DNA of 64,000 bases from Maribacter ulvicola (GTDB lineage: Bacteria > Bacteroidota > Bacteroidia > Flavobacteriales > Flavobacteriaceae): the NCBI RefSeq assembly GCF_900155985.1, contig NZ_FTMA01000001.1:1650655-1714654 (forward strand), given 5' to 3'. Shown here one piece after another: positions 36,643 to 45,186 of this stretch (position 1 is its first letter; every line of letters starts with the position of its first letter). The position numbers were made by a program, and so were the translations under genes. A model generated the notes under the pieces. That model did no database searches. It saw nothing but the letters and a program-made list of their open reading frames with translations, and was not told where the DNA came from.

Positions 36643-37479
36643 ATGAGCGATACAGTATATATTGAATACCGTTTTACGGTAGAACCAAAAGATCCGGCTT
36701 CAGACCTTCTCATTGCAGAATTGGGTGAAGCCGGTTTTGAAAGTTTTGTTGAAGATGAAGATGATGTTTTGGCATACATTCAAAAAACTGATTGGTCTGA
36801 GGGTATGTTAAAGGATCTGCCAATTTTGCATAATCCTAGATATAAATTTACCTACGACTTTAAAGAAATTGAGCAAGAAAATTGGAATGCTACTTGGGAG
36901 CAAAATTTTCAACCAATTATCGTTGATGATGTGTGTATGATAAGAGCCCCTTTTCATGAGGCTATAGATGTGAAGTATGATATTGTTATTGAGCCTAAAA
37001 TGAGTTTTGGTACAGGCCATCATGAAACTACACATATGATGCTACAACATATTTTACAGTTAGATATAGAAGGAAAGACTGTTTTAGATATGGGTAGCGG
37101 TACTGGTGTTTTAGCAATTCTAGCTGGCATGAGAGGTGCCACCATTATTGATGCAATAGACATTGACAATTGGTGCTATTTAAATGCCAAAGAGAATGTT
37201 GAGCGTAATAGTATGGATTTTATTTCTGTATATGAAGGCGATGTAGCATTACTAGAGGGCAAGAAGTATGATCTAATTATCGCAAACATCAATAGAAACA
37301 TTTTATTGGCAGATTTACCTAACTATGCAGCATCTTTAAATACAGGGGGTGTTTTGTTGTTAAGTGGTTTTTATGCGGAAGATTTAGAAATGATTTCACA
37401 AAAATGCACTGATTTAGCGTTAAAGTTCAAAAAAAATCTTGAACGAAATAATTGGGTTGCCGCAAAATATGTAAATTAG
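36643..37479 (+). CDS. prmA: Ribosomal protein L11 methyltransferase
   Basis: SAM-dependent methyltransferase (278 residues) that trimethylates ribosomal protein L11. Residues 1 to about 95 form the substrate-recognition domain (YIEYRFTVEP start). The catalytic Rossmann part holds motif I VLDMGSGTGVLAILA, the preceding MSFGTGHHETTHMML and the NIN motif in LIIANINRNILL. The order tpiA-prmA-clpS is common in this phylum. The stop lies 20 nt before clpS. Confidence 0.95.
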   Translation: MSDTVYIEYRFTVEPKDPASDLLIAELGEAGFESFVEDEDDVLAYIQKTDWSEGMLKDLPILHNPRYKFTYDFKEIEQENWNATWEQNFQPIIVDDVCMIRAPFHEAIDVKYDIVIEPKMSFGTGHHETTHMMLQHILQLDIEGKTVLDMGSGTGVLAILAGMRGATIIDAIDIDNWCYLNAKENVERNSMDFISVYEGDVALLEGKKYDLIIANINRNILLADLPNYAASLNTGGVLLLSGFYAEDLEMISQKCTDLALKFKKNLERNNWVAAKYVN

Positions 37480-37499
37480 AAGGTATTAATTGGGGTATA

Positions 37500-37775
37500 A
37501 TGAGCACAAGAGAAGAAATTTCCGAAGAATTACTTTTAGAAGAAGAAACGGTTCAGCAAAATGAAATCGTTCTTTTTAATGATGAAGTCAATACTTTTGA
37601 TCATGTTATAAATACATTGATGTTGGTTTGTGAACATTCGCCTGAACAGGCAGAGCAATGTTCATTAATTGTGCATTATAAAGGTAAGTGTACTGTTAAG
37701 ACCGGTGAATATGAAGAGTTGAAGCCACAGTGTTCTAAATTGTTACAGGCAGGACTTAGTGCGGAGATTGTTTAG
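37500..37775 (+). CDS. clpS: ATP-dependent Clp protease adaptor ClpS
   Basis: Adaptor that delivers N-degron substrates to ClpAP (91 residues). The fold core shows IVLFNDEVNTFDHVINTLM, the substrate-pocket Asn-Asp pair in FNDE, and CEHSPEQAEQCSLIVHYKGKCTVKTG. The frame is open from 37452, but that start overlaps prmA and adds non-family residues, so ATG 37500 is preferred. The flexible acidic N-terminal tail is usual. Last gene of the run, ended by a strong terminator. Confidence 0.93.
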   Translation: MSTREEISEELLLEEETVQQNEIVLFNDEVNTFDHVINTLMLVCEHSPEQAEQCSLIVHYKGKCTVKTGEYEELKPQCSKLLQAGLSAEIV

Positions 37776-37797
37776 AATTTTGCAACAGTATTGAATA

Positions 37798-37833
37798 AAA
37801 AAATCCCTTGAACTAGTTCAAGGGATTTTTTTA
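37798..37833 (+). terminator. Terminator after clpS
   Basis: AAATCCCTTGAAC / GTTCAAGGGATTT is a perfect stem with a two-base centre and a long T run. It may also serve the convergent small gene. Confidence 0.85.
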
Positions 37834-37885
37834 TTTCAATTAAACTCTTAAAAGAAATTTCAGTAAATCTGTAAAATTATTAAGC

Positions 37886-38152
37886 TTATACTAAAGGAAC
37901 TCCGTTCAATCGTTTTTCAATTTTTTTCTTTTTGGCTGTAACCTCTTTCATTACATCCATTAAGTTAGAATCTTTCGTTTCCTTATAAATTTCATTAATG
38001 CTTAAAATAAGGGCTTTTGCTTCTCTCGATGCCTCTACTCGATCACTAGTAGACATATTACTCATTTTTCGACCTATAAATTCTTGAGCTTTTTCAAGTA
38101 ACTCCATGTGCTTCTTTTTTTTCAAAGTTAACATAATATTCAAATTACGCAA
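37886..38152 (-). CDS. Small helical protein of unknown function
   Basis: I do not recognise this 88-residue protein. It is highly charged (Lys/Glu-rich) and predicted all-helical, probably with a helical hairpin or coiled-coil between residues 17 and 80. It has no signal, membrane segment or cysteine. ATGs at residues 1, 7 and 16 are possible starts; the one at residue 16 (MELLEKAQEF) begins the most protein-like part. It converges on clpS and stands alone before the hexuronate locus. Coding is likely from its composition but no function can be given. Confidence 0.5.
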   Translation of the reverse strand: MRNLNIMLTLKKKKHMELLEKAQEFIGRKMSNMSTSDRVEASREAKALILSINEIYKETKDSNLMDVMKEVTAKKKKIEKRLNGVPLV

Positions 38153-38407
38153 TTCTTTGGCAATTGTATATAGTTATGGGGCTATTAGATAATAGTATTT
38201 ATGAACAATTTAACGAATTTAAGGTGATTTTACCTCTTTTTTCTGATTTTAAAAGATATTTGGTCACATTCTATTACCTGAAGTAATAAAGTAACCTAAT
38301 GTTACCTCAATAAATGCAGATAGTTTAATATAATAAGGGCCTGTGCTAATAAATAGATAAATAGTGTTTATAGAATTATATTTTATCATATTTTTTAAAC
38401 GATTTAC

Positions 38408-38437
38408 TTGCTGAATATCTAAAATAGGATATATTTG
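38408..38437 (+). promoter_or_regulatory. Promoter of the uxaC operon
   Basis: TTG at 38408-38410, a 19-nt spacer and TATATTTG at 38430-38437 match the Bacteroidetes consensus exactly. The predicted transcription start falls inside the LacI-type palindrome that begins two bases later. The untranslated leader would be close to 190 nt. Confidence 0.8.
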
Positions 38438-38438
38438 T

Positions 38439-38450
38439 GCAATCGATTAC
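38439..38450. promoter_or_regulatory. LacI-family operator at the uxaC promoter
   Basis: GCAATCGATTAC differs by one base from the perfect palindrome GTAATCGATTAC at 52245. Both are followed by (A/C)TAAATTT. The central CG dyad is typical of LacI-family sites. It overlaps the predicted start of transcription, so binding should block it. The LacI regulator gene at 45187-46215 is the obvious candidate. Confidence 0.75.
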
Positions 38451-38482
38451 ATAAATTTTTTCATTTCTTTATTAGTTTAAAG

Positions 38483-38517
38483 TTTGCTGATACGGACTTA
38501 AATATCGGATCAGCGAA
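38483..38517 (+). promoter_or_regulatory. Leader hairpin of the uxaC mRNA
   Basis: TTTGCTGAT at 38483-38491 pairs with ATCAGCGAA at 38509-38517 (one G-U pair). The stem continues past one mismatch with CG/CG. It lies about 40 nt into the predicted leader. It is not followed by a T run, so it is not a plain terminator. It could stabilise the mRNA or be a second protein site. Confidence 0.45.
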
Positions 38518-38526
38518 CCAGGGAAA

Positions 38527-38607
38527 ATGAATATTAAAAATATAAACTCCAGTTTTAAAACTTATTGGGGTGGGATTAGAATAGAATCGTATAAATCATT
38601 AATATAA
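38527..38607 (+). CDS. Possible 26-codon leader peptide before uxaC
   Basis: A short frame begins with ATG at 38527, preceded by AGGGAAA, which is unusually purine-rich for this genome. It ends 25 nt before uxaC. The peptide has no run of rare or single-type codons that would suggest attenuation. It could be chance; translation would need to be shown. Confidence 0.2.
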   Translation: MNIKNINSSFKTYWGGIRIESYKSLI

Positions 38608-38632
38608 AGCATCAACTTACAAATAAAAATTA

Positions 38633-40051
38633 ATGAGTAATTCCATTAAAAATAATAGCACATTCATTACAGATAATTTTCTTTTAGAGAGTGAATTCTC
38701 GCAAAGATTATTTCATGATTATGCATCAAAAATGCCTATCATAGATTATCATTGTCACCTGCCTCCAGATGAAATTGCAAATAATAGACAGTTTGAAAAC
38801 TTGACCAAAGTGTGGAATGACGGGGATCATTATAAATGGCGCGCAATGAGAACTTTTGGTATAGATGAAAAGTATATAACCGGTAACGCACCGGATAAAG
38901 AGAAGTTTCTTCAATGGGGCAAGGCTGTACCATATACTTTAAGAAATCCATTATATCATTGGACGCACTTAGAACTACAACGTTATTTTGGTATAGATTT
39001 GTTATTGAATGAAAATACCGCTAGTGATATTTACGATGATGCTACAGCAAAGCTTCAAACACCTGATTATAGCTGTCAAAGTCTGGTTAAAAAAATGAAC
39101 GTAGAGGTTATCTGTACTACTGAAGATCCAATTGATAGTTTAGATCATCATGTTAAATTAAAAAATAGCAATTTCAATGTAAAGGTAAGTACTGCCTTTA
39201 GACCGGATAAGGCTATTGTAATTTCTAATGAATCTTATCTTGAGTATGTAAAAAAACTCTCAGTAGTAAGTAAGGTTACAATTAATTCATATAAATCGTT
39301 GTGTGATGCACTTGTACTACGTTTAGATTACTTTGAAGAGAACGGTTGTACCTTGTCTGATCATGGTTTAAGCTATGTTCCGTTTAGAACATTTACAGAT
39401 ACCGAGATTGAAAATATTTTTCAGAAACGTACAGAAAGAAAGCAATTAACTTTAGAGGAAGATGAAAAATTTCAAACCGCTATCTTATTATTCTTGTGTG
39501 AGCAATACCATTCTCGTGGTTGGATACAGCAGTTTCATTTAGGCGCATTACGTAATAATAATGCAAGAATGAACCGTATTCTGGGCCCTGATACCGGTTG
39601 GGATTCAATAGGGGATTATTCGCAGGCTAAAACACTATCAGGATTTTTAAATGCCTTGGATTCAAAAGATAAGCTTACTAAAACTATTTTATACAATCTA
39701 AATCCGGCAGATAACGAAGTTTTAGCTACCATGATCGGTAACTATAATGATGGTAAGGTAAAAGGCAAAATGCAGTTTGGTTCTGGCTGGTGGTTTATGG
39801 ATCAAAAAGATGGTATGACTAGGCAGCTCAATGCATTGTCTAATATGGGGTTAATTAGTTGTTTTGTAGGGATGTTGACAGATTCAAGATCATTTCTTTC
39901 ATTCCCAAGACATGAGTATTTTAGAAGAATTGTATGCAACCTATTTGGACAAGAAATGCAGAGAGGAGAACTGCCCCAAGACTTTGAATTGGTGGGTAAA
40001 ATAATACAGGATATCAGTTATAATAATGCCAAAGAGTATTTCAAATTTTAA
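38633..40051 (+). CDS. uxaC: Glucuronate (uronate) isomerase
   Basis: Converts D-glucuronate to D-fructuronate and D-galacturonate to D-tagaturonate, the entry step of hexuronate breakdown (472 residues, usual length). It belongs to the amidohydrolase-related UxaC family. The metal-binding start IDYHCHLPP has His40 and His42, and there is YHSRGWIQQFHLGALRNNN in the middle and SRSFLSFPRHEYFRRI near the end. Located behind a LacI-controlled promoter and followed by a TRAP transporter, so uptake and first conversion are co-expressed. A small hairpin CTCCTA-N4-TAGGAG (40133-40148) sits in the 151-nt gap to dctP. Confidence 0.96.
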   Translation: MSNSIKNNSTFITDNFLLESEFSQRLFHDYASKMPIIDYHCHLPPDEIANNRQFENLTKVWNDGDHYKWRAMRTFGIDEKYITGNAPDKEKFLQWGKAVPYTLRNPLYHWTHLELQRYFGIDLLLNENTASDIYDDATAKLQTPDYSCQSLVKKMNVEVICTTEDPIDSLDHHVKLKNSNFNVKVSTAFRPDKAIVISNESYLEYVKKLSVVSKVTINSYKSLCDALVLRLDYFEENGCTLSDHGLSYVPFRTFTDTEIENIFQKRTERKQLTLEEDEKFQTAILLFLCEQYHSRGWIQQFHLGALRNNNARMNRILGPDTGWDSIGDYSQAKTLSGFLNALDSKDKLTKTILYNLNPADNEVLATMIGNYNDGKVKGKMQFGSGWWFMDQKDGMTRQLNALSNMGLISCFVGMLTDSRSFLSFPRHEYFRRIVCNLFGQEMQRGELPQDFELVGKIIQDISYNNAKEYFKF

Positions 40052-40202
40052 TCCCGCATTGAGGGTTTAATTTTCTGATTATTGCTGGACCGCCCTTTTC
40101 TGGCAGTTTTTAGAATAAATTAAAACGCATTTCTCCTATTATTAGGAGTGAGGTTGATCATTTAAAAAATTACGGAAATTAAAAGCCGTTTAATCCAATA
40201 CT

Positions 40203-41180
40203 ATGAAAAGTATAAAAATACTATCGCTCTTTATTCTGGTAATGGCCTTTTTGGGATGTGAAATACAGACCGAAGCAAAGGTATTACGTTTGGGGCATGG
40301 TCTAGATGTCAGTCATTCTGTGCACAAAGCCATGGTTAAAATGGGAGAAGATTTATTGCAACGATCAGGAGGGAAATTAAAACTTGAAATATATCCTAGT
40401 CAACAATTAGGTACTGAGAGAGAATGTTTAGAACTATTACAAATAGGTAGTTTGGATATGACCAAAGTTTCAGTGGGAGTTTTGGAAAATTTTGCTCCTA
40501 AAATGAAAGTTCTGGGTCTCCCTTTTCTATTTAGGGATCGTCAACATTCCTTTAACGTGCTTGATGGACCAATAGGTGAAATGTTATTGAACGATGGGGA
40601 AAAGTATTGGTTAAAGGGTTTAGGGTATTATGATGCCGGTAGTCGTAGTTTTTATACTATGAATAAACCTATTGAAAAACCAGAAGATCTAGTCGGTGAA
40701 AAAATACGTGTAATGGAAAGTGCCACTGCTGTAAATATGGTAAAGGCTCTAGGAGGTTCACCTACACCTATATCATGGGGAGAATTATATACCTCATTAC
40801 AACAGGGTGTCGTTGATGGGGCAGAAAATAATCCACCAAGTTTTTACTTGTCTAGACATTATGAAGTATGTAAATATTATTCTTTAGATGAACATACCGT
40901 ATTACCAGATGTTTTATTGATAGGGACATATGCTTATGATAAATTGAATGAACAAGAGCAGAAGTGGTTGAATGAATCGGTAAAAGAATCTGTAAAATAT
41001 CAACGTATACTTTGGGCAGAAGCAGAGGCGGAAGCTTTACGCGAAGTTCAAAAAGCGGGTGTGGAAGTTATACGACCAGATAAATCGCTTTTTGCAGAAA
41101 AGGTGAAAGGTATTTTTGAGGGTTATAAGAGTGATCCAGAAATATACCCGCTAATCAAACAAATCCAAGAAACCAACTAG
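40203..41180 (+). CDS. dctP: TRAP transporter substrate-binding protein, lipoprotein form
   Basis: Extracytoplasmic solute receptor of a TRAP transporter (325 residues, DctP family). The signal ends in lipobox FLGC (Cys19), so it is tethered to a membrane rather than free in the periplasm. Family features are LRLGHGLDVSHSVHKAM at the mature start, the MKVLGLPFLFRD strand, and EKIRVMESATAVNMVKALGGSPTPISWGELYTSLQQGVVDGAE-type core. That core includes the arginine that salt-bridges the substrate carboxylate (KIRVM). Context between uxaC and uxaA makes a hexuronate the likely substrate. It is six bases from dctQ. Confidence 0.93.
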   Translation: MKSIKILSLFILVMAFLGCEIQTEAKVLRLGHGLDVSHSVHKAMVKMGEDLLQRSGGKLKLEIYPSQQLGTERECLELLQIGSLDMTKVSVGVLENFAPKMKVLGLPFLFRDRQHSFNVLDGPIGEMLLNDGEKYWLKGLGYYDAGSRSFYTMNKPIEKPEDLVGEKIRVMESATAVNMVKALGGSPTPISWGELYTSLQQGVVDGAENNPPSFYLSRHYEVCKYYSLDEHTVLPDVLLIGTYAYDKLNEQEQKWLNESVKESVKYQRILWAEAEAEALREVQKAGVEVIRPDKSLFAEKVKGIFEGYKSDPEIYPLIKQIQETN

Positions 41181-41186
41181 TTTACT

Positions 41187-41645
41187 ATGCGCAATAAAAT
41201 AGATTCCATCTTAGGCAAGACATTGGTACTTATCATGTCTGTCATGGTCATAAATGTACTTTGGCAAGTTTTTACAAGATTCGTTACCGGCAACCCTAGT
41301 TCATTTACAGATGAGCTTGCTCGCTATCTAATGATTTGGATAGGAGTTCTAGGGGCAGCTTATGTTTCGGGTCGTAATCTTCATGTCGCCATTGATATTT
41401 TACCACTTAGGCAAAATGAAAAAACTCAGAAAAAATTAAAGGTCATTGTTACTTTATTAATTATCCTTTTTGTCTTTTTCGCATTTGTAATTGGCGGGTC
41501 AAGGTTAGTGTATATCTCGTATGTGTTGGGGCAACAATCACCAGCTCTACAGTTACCCTTGGCAATCGTATATCTTATCATTCCTATTAGCGGCTTGTTA
41601 ATTATGTATTACAAAATATCTGACTTAAAAAATATGAACTCATGA
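41187..41645 (+). CDS. dctQ: TRAP transporter small membrane subunit
   Basis: DctQ-type small permease subunit (152 residues) with four membrane helices (about 10-28, 45-62, 83-105 and 122-143). It shows the conserved segment TDELARYLMIWIGVLGAAYVSGRNLHVAID. It pairs with the large subunit DctM and uses the ion gradient to import the solute delivered by DctP. Its stop overlaps the dctM start by four bases (ATGA), which couples translation. Confidence 0.92.
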   Translation: MRNKIDSILGKTLVLIMSVMVINVLWQVFTRFVTGNPSSFTDELARYLMIWIGVLGAAYVSGRNLHVAIDILPLRQNEKTQKKLKVIVTLLIILFVFFAFVIGGSRLVYISYVLGQQSPALQLPLAIVYLIIPISGLLIMYYKISDLKNMNS

Positions 41646-42940
41646 TGGAGCATTTACCTATTCTTGTTTTAGTAATAAGCTTCATATGCTTATTGTCTAT
41701 AGGCACACCAGTAGCTTGGAGTATAGCAATTTCATCTTTACTGACCATGTTGGTCAGTATACCTGCAATGCCAGCATTTACTACAGTATCTCAGCGAATG
41801 GCAACCGGACTAGATAGTTTTGCCTTATTGGCAATTCCATTTTTTGTATTGTCTGGTGAACTCATGAATAAAGGTGGTATAGCCCATAGACTCATTGCAT
41901 TTGCCAAAACCTTGGTAGGTTCTTTTCCTGGCGGTTTGGCATTGATAAATGTAATAGCTGCTATGTTGATGGGCGCCATTGCAGGATCTGCTATGGCATC
42001 TGCATCTGCCATGGGAAGTATTTTGGGACCTGAAATGGAAAAAGAAGGGTATTCTAAAGAATTTGGTGCAGCGGTCAATATCACTTCTGCAACTACAGGT
42101 TTAATAATACCACCTAGTAATGTTTTAATTGTCTACTCTTTGGCTAGTGGAGGTGCTTCTATTGCAGCCTTGTTCTTGGCAGGATATATTCCCGGAATTA
42201 TGACAGGACTATTTCTTATGATCGTAGCGGCTTTTTGGGCTAAAAAAAAGAAATATAATGTAGGTAAGCGTAGTAGTTTAAAACAAGTAGGTAAAACATT
42301 TATAGATGCACTACCTAGTCTTTTTATGTTGGTAGTGGTTATTGGGGGTATTGTAACAGGAATTTTTACGGCTACAGAGGCATCGGCCATTGCGGTATTG
42401 TATAGTTTGGTTCTTGGCTTTATATATAAAGAAATTTCCTTACCCAAGTTACCTCAGATATTGTTAGATTCGTCTGCCACTACAGCAATTGTAATGTTAT
42501 TGATAGGGTCTTCTATGTGTATGTCGTGGGCATTATCTTATGAGAATATTCCGCAAGATATAAGCTCGGGGCTTTTAAGTTTAAGTGATAATAAGATTAT
42601 CATTCTTTTGATTATTAATTTACTTTTATTGTTTGTAGGTATTTTTATGGATATGACACCTGCAGTGCTAATTTTCACCCCAATATTCTTGCCAGTGGTC
42701 ACTAAATTAGGACTTGATCCTGTTCATTTTGGAATTATCATGGTATTGAATCTTTGTATTGGTCTGTGTACGCCACCCGTAGGATCGGTATTGTTTGTTG
42801 GTGTAGGCGTTGCTAAAACAACCATAGAAAAGGTGTTTAAACCGTTGTTGCCGTTATTTATAGCAATGATAATTGCACTATTCTTGGTGACTTACATTCC
42901 GCAATTAAGCCTGTGGTTACCTAGCTTGTTTGATCTTTAA
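41642..42940 (+). CDS. dctM: TRAP transporter large membrane subunit
   Basis: DctM-type large permease (432 residues, about twelve hydrophobic segments) that forms the transport channel. Family blocks are GTPVAWSIAISSL near the start, the segment GGLALINVIAAMLMGAIAGSAMASASAMG, TTGLIIPPSNVLIVYS and LCIGLCTPPVGSVLFVG. Together with DctP and DctQ it makes a complete tripartite system, probably for hexuronates. In the downstream spacer lies the remnant of uxaB. Confidence 0.94.
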   Translation: MMEHLPILVLVISFICLLSIGTPVAWSIAISSLLTMLVSIPAMPAFTTVSQRMATGLDSFALLAIPFFVLSGELMNKGGIAHRLIAFAKTLVGSFPGGLALINVIAAMLMGAIAGSAMASASAMGSILGPEMEKEGYSKEFGAAVNITSATTGLIIPPSNVLIVYSLASGGASIAALFLAGYIPGIMTGLFLMIVAAFWAKKKKYNVGKRSSLKQVGKTFIDALPSLFMLVVVIGGIVTGIFTATEASAIAVLYSLVLGFIYKEISLPKLPQILLDSSATTAIVMLLIGSSMCMSWALSYENIPQDISSGLLSLSDNKIIILLIINLLLLFVGIFMDMTPAVLIFTPIFLPVVTKLGLDPVHFGIIMVLNLCIGLCTPPVGSVLFVGVGVAKTTIEKVFKPLLPLFIAMIIALFLVTYIPQLSLWLPSLFDL

Positions 42941-43072
42941 TATGTAGTTGGTGCATCCAGTTGTATTTTTATTATGGTGAAATATTTTTTTTGAATCTTA
43001 TCTAAGAAGCTTAAAATTATTTTCTCAATATTTCATAGACTACCTACTATGGGTTTCAATATATTTTAAAAT

Positions 43073-43547
43073 ATGACATAGTTAAATAGGAACAGTATCG
43101 TAGTCTCTACTACCTTGCCTATCAAAATAGTCTAGTTTGGAGAAGGTAATTTTTTTCAGAACTTTTGTTGATTTTGCCATTAAGGCACTACAGAAGGAAA
43201 TTGATTCTAATGTAGGTATAGCAGTGGTGAAGCCTATAGACAAAGGTTTGATGTTTATGCAGAATGATTAGATGGATTTATATCCGCTACTTGCTAAGGG
43301 TATAGCAAATGATCTATATATAGAGAGAAGGTCTGTAAATGATGATGAAAATACCTTGATAGAAATATCTAAAATTTAACAAACATCAGATTTTATGACA
43401 GTAGCTAAAGTTGTTTTAGGTATAGTTGAATTCTGGCAACTAGATTTAAATGTGATAGAAAAGGTAACTAAGACAATTGCCGCCTCATTAGGGTTAATTG
43501 AGGAATTCAGCGTTCAGAAAAGTGTTAAAAGATTGAAAGTTTTATAA
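43073..43547 (+). pseudogene. uxaB: Tagaturonate reductase (uxaB) remnant
   Basis: The spacer between dctM and uxaA encodes the two ends of UxaB, with the middle lost. The N-terminal part reads LNRNSIVVSTTLPIKIV, a stop, FGEGNFF, a frameshift, then RTFVDFAIKAL and AVVKPIDKGL. It corresponds to the conserved LNR...QFGEGNFLRAFVDW...VVVRPI start of UxaB. The C-terminal part, VVLGIVEFWQLDLNVIEKV to the stop at 43545, corresponds to the IVLAEKDHWEQDLTQVPGL end. Damage comprises TAG codons at 43079, 43133 and 43269, two or three of them where the family has glutamine. There is also TAA at 43377, one extra T in the T-run at 43151-43156, and an internal deletion of roughly 340 codons. UxaB would reduce tagaturonate to altronate. 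The family comparison is from memory, not an alignment run. Confidence 0.87.
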
Positions 43548-43556
43548 TATACAAGT

Positions 43557-45173
43557 ATGCAGAAAAAGTTAATTAAAGTGCAAGCAGAGGACAATGTTGC
43601 TATTGCATTGGTAGATCTAAAAGAAGGAGACCGGGTAGAATATGAAGGGGAAGAAATATTAATTTTATCTGATACCAAGGCAAAACATAAAATAGCATAT
43701 ATTGATTTTCATGTTAATGATTTAATTTATATGTATGGTGTACTTGTAGGTAAGGCAATGTTTTCTATTAAAAGAGGTGATTTGTTGACCACTGAAAATG
43801 TAAAACACCAAAGTGATTTGGTAGAAGGGAAAACCAATACGATATTATGGAATGCACCTAATATAACCAACTGGAAAGATAGGACCTTTATGGGTTATCA
43901 TAGGTCTGACGGACAGGTTGGTACAAAAAATGTATGGTTGTTTTTTCCATTAGTTTTTTGCGAAAATAGAAATATTGAAATACTAAAAGATGTTTTTGAA
44001 AAAGAGCTTTCTTTGGGTAAACAACGCAATCAACGTCAATTGCTACGAAATTTGATTGAAGAAAAAGATACGGATTTTAGCGATGTAGTTGATGTAGACA
44101 AAAATAGAACTTTTGATAATATTGATGTAAAGTTCATTACACACCAAGGTGGTTGTGGTGGTATAAGACAAGACGCGCAAGTTTTAGCAAAATTATTGGC
44201 AGGGTATGTTAAGAACCCCAATGTAGCTGGAGCAACAGTATTAAGTTTGGGGTGTCAGAATTTGGAAATAAATTTGTTCAAAGAGGCTTTGAATACAATT
44301 GACCCTCTGTTAAATAAACCGGTTCTGATTTATGAGCAGCAACAAATGGGATCACACGATGATATGCTGAATATAATAATAAAAGAATCGTTTGCTGGTA
44401 TAAAAAAAGCGAATACTATTGAACGTAAGCCTGCTTCTATTTCAAACTTAAAATTAGGATTGGAATGTGGTGGGTCTGATGGTTTTTCTGGTATATCTGC
44501 AAATCCGGCCTTAGGTTATGTTTCAGATATCTTAGCTGCCGTTGGTGGTTCTCCAATTCTATCGGAGTTTCCGGAATTATGTGGTGTAGAGCAAGAACTG
44601 GTCAATAGATGTGTCAATATGTCTGATGCGGAAAGATTTATAGATTTAATGAGAGATTATGAAAAATCTGCTATTGCCGTGGGTTCTGGTTTTGATATGA
44701 ATCCGTCGCCAGGGAATATCAAAGACGGCTTAATTACCGATGCTATGAAATCTGCAGGTGCGGCTAAAAAAGGAGGGACTTCTCCAATTCAAGCTGTTTT
44801 GGATTATGGTGAATATGTAACCAAACCAGGATTGAACCTTCTTTGTACACCAGGTAATGATGTTGAAAGTACTACTGGTATGGTAGGTTCAGGAGCTACT
44901 GTAGTAGTTTTTACAACAGGCTTAGGTACACCAACCGGAAATCCAATAGCACCTGTATTAAAAGTTTCATCAAATACGATATTGAAAGAGCGAATGCAAG
45001 ATATTATCGATATAGATAGTGGAGGGATTATTAAAGGCGAAAAAACCATACAGGAAATGGGAGAAGAGATATTGGAATATATTATTCAAGTAGCTAGTGG
45101 AAAAGTTGAAGCTAAAGCCGATATTTTAGGTCAAGATGATTTTATACCTTGGAAGCGAGGGGTCTCATTATAG
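43557..45173 (+). CDS. uxaA: Altronate dehydratase
   Basis: Dehydrates D-altronate to 2-keto-3-deoxygluconate (538 residues, UxaA family, intact). The N-terminal SAF-like domain covers about residues 1-95. The main domain contains GYHRSDGQVGTKN (113-125), GGCGGIRQD (198-206), LECGGSDGFSGISANPALG near 303 and the closing GTPTGNPIAPVLKVSSN block. The conserved cysteines of the iron site are kept. It starts only nine bases after the uxaB remnant and is the last gene of the uxaC operon. Its substrate would come from UxaB, which is broken here. It faces the LacI gene with a 13-nt gap. Confidence 0.94.
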   Translation: MQKKLIKVQAEDNVAIALVDLKEGDRVEYEGEEILILSDTKAKHKIAYIDFHVNDLIYMYGVLVGKAMFSIKRGDLLTTENVKHQSDLVEGKTNTILWNAPNITNWKDRTFMGYHRSDGQVGTKNVWLFFPLVFCENRNIEILKDVFEKELSLGKQRNQRQLLRNLIEEKDTDFSDVVDVDKNRTFDNIDVKFITHQGGCGGIRQDAQVLAKLLAGYVKNPNVAGATVLSLGCQNLEINLFKEALNTIDPLLNKPVLIYEQQQMGSHDDMLNIIIKESFAGIKKANTIERKPASISNLKLGLECGGSDGFSGISANPALGYVSDILAAVGGSPILSEFPELCGVEQELVNRCVNMSDAERFIDLMRDYEKSAIAVGSGFDMNPSPGNIKDGLITDAMKSAGAAKKGGTSPIQAVLDYGEYVTKPGLNLLCTPGNDVESTTGMVGSGATVVVFTTGLGTPTGNPIAPVLKVSSNTILKERMQDIIDIDSGGIIKGEKTIQEMGEEILEYIIQVASGKVEAKADILGQDDFIPWKRGVSL

Positions 45174-45186
45174 CCAAAGTGTTTAT

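Larger units (their letters stand above)
38153..38632. other. 480-nt regulatory region upstream of uxaC
   Basis: The right half holds the uxaC promoter, a LacI-type operator, a long leader hairpin and a 26-codon leader frame, listed separately. The left half has a 37-codon frame (38176-38289, unknown, probably chance). It also has a small inverted repeat GTAAC-N5-GTTAC at 38291-38305. Confidence 0.5.

Noticed and set aside
37452..37499. Upstream start of clpS
   Set aside because: It overlaps the end of prmA and adds residues not seen in ClpS.
38176..38289. 37-codon plus-strand frame before the uxaC promoter
   Set aside because: Too short, no translation signal and no family resemblance.
40087..40118. 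Possible terminator after uxaC (TGCTGG ... CTGGCAG then T run)
   Set aside because: The arms are not complementary; only the T-run resembles a terminator.
43073..43547. Amber suppression or recoding of the TAG codons in the uxaB remnant
   Set aside because: A frameshift, a TAA codon and a large internal deletion are also present, so decay is the simpler reading.
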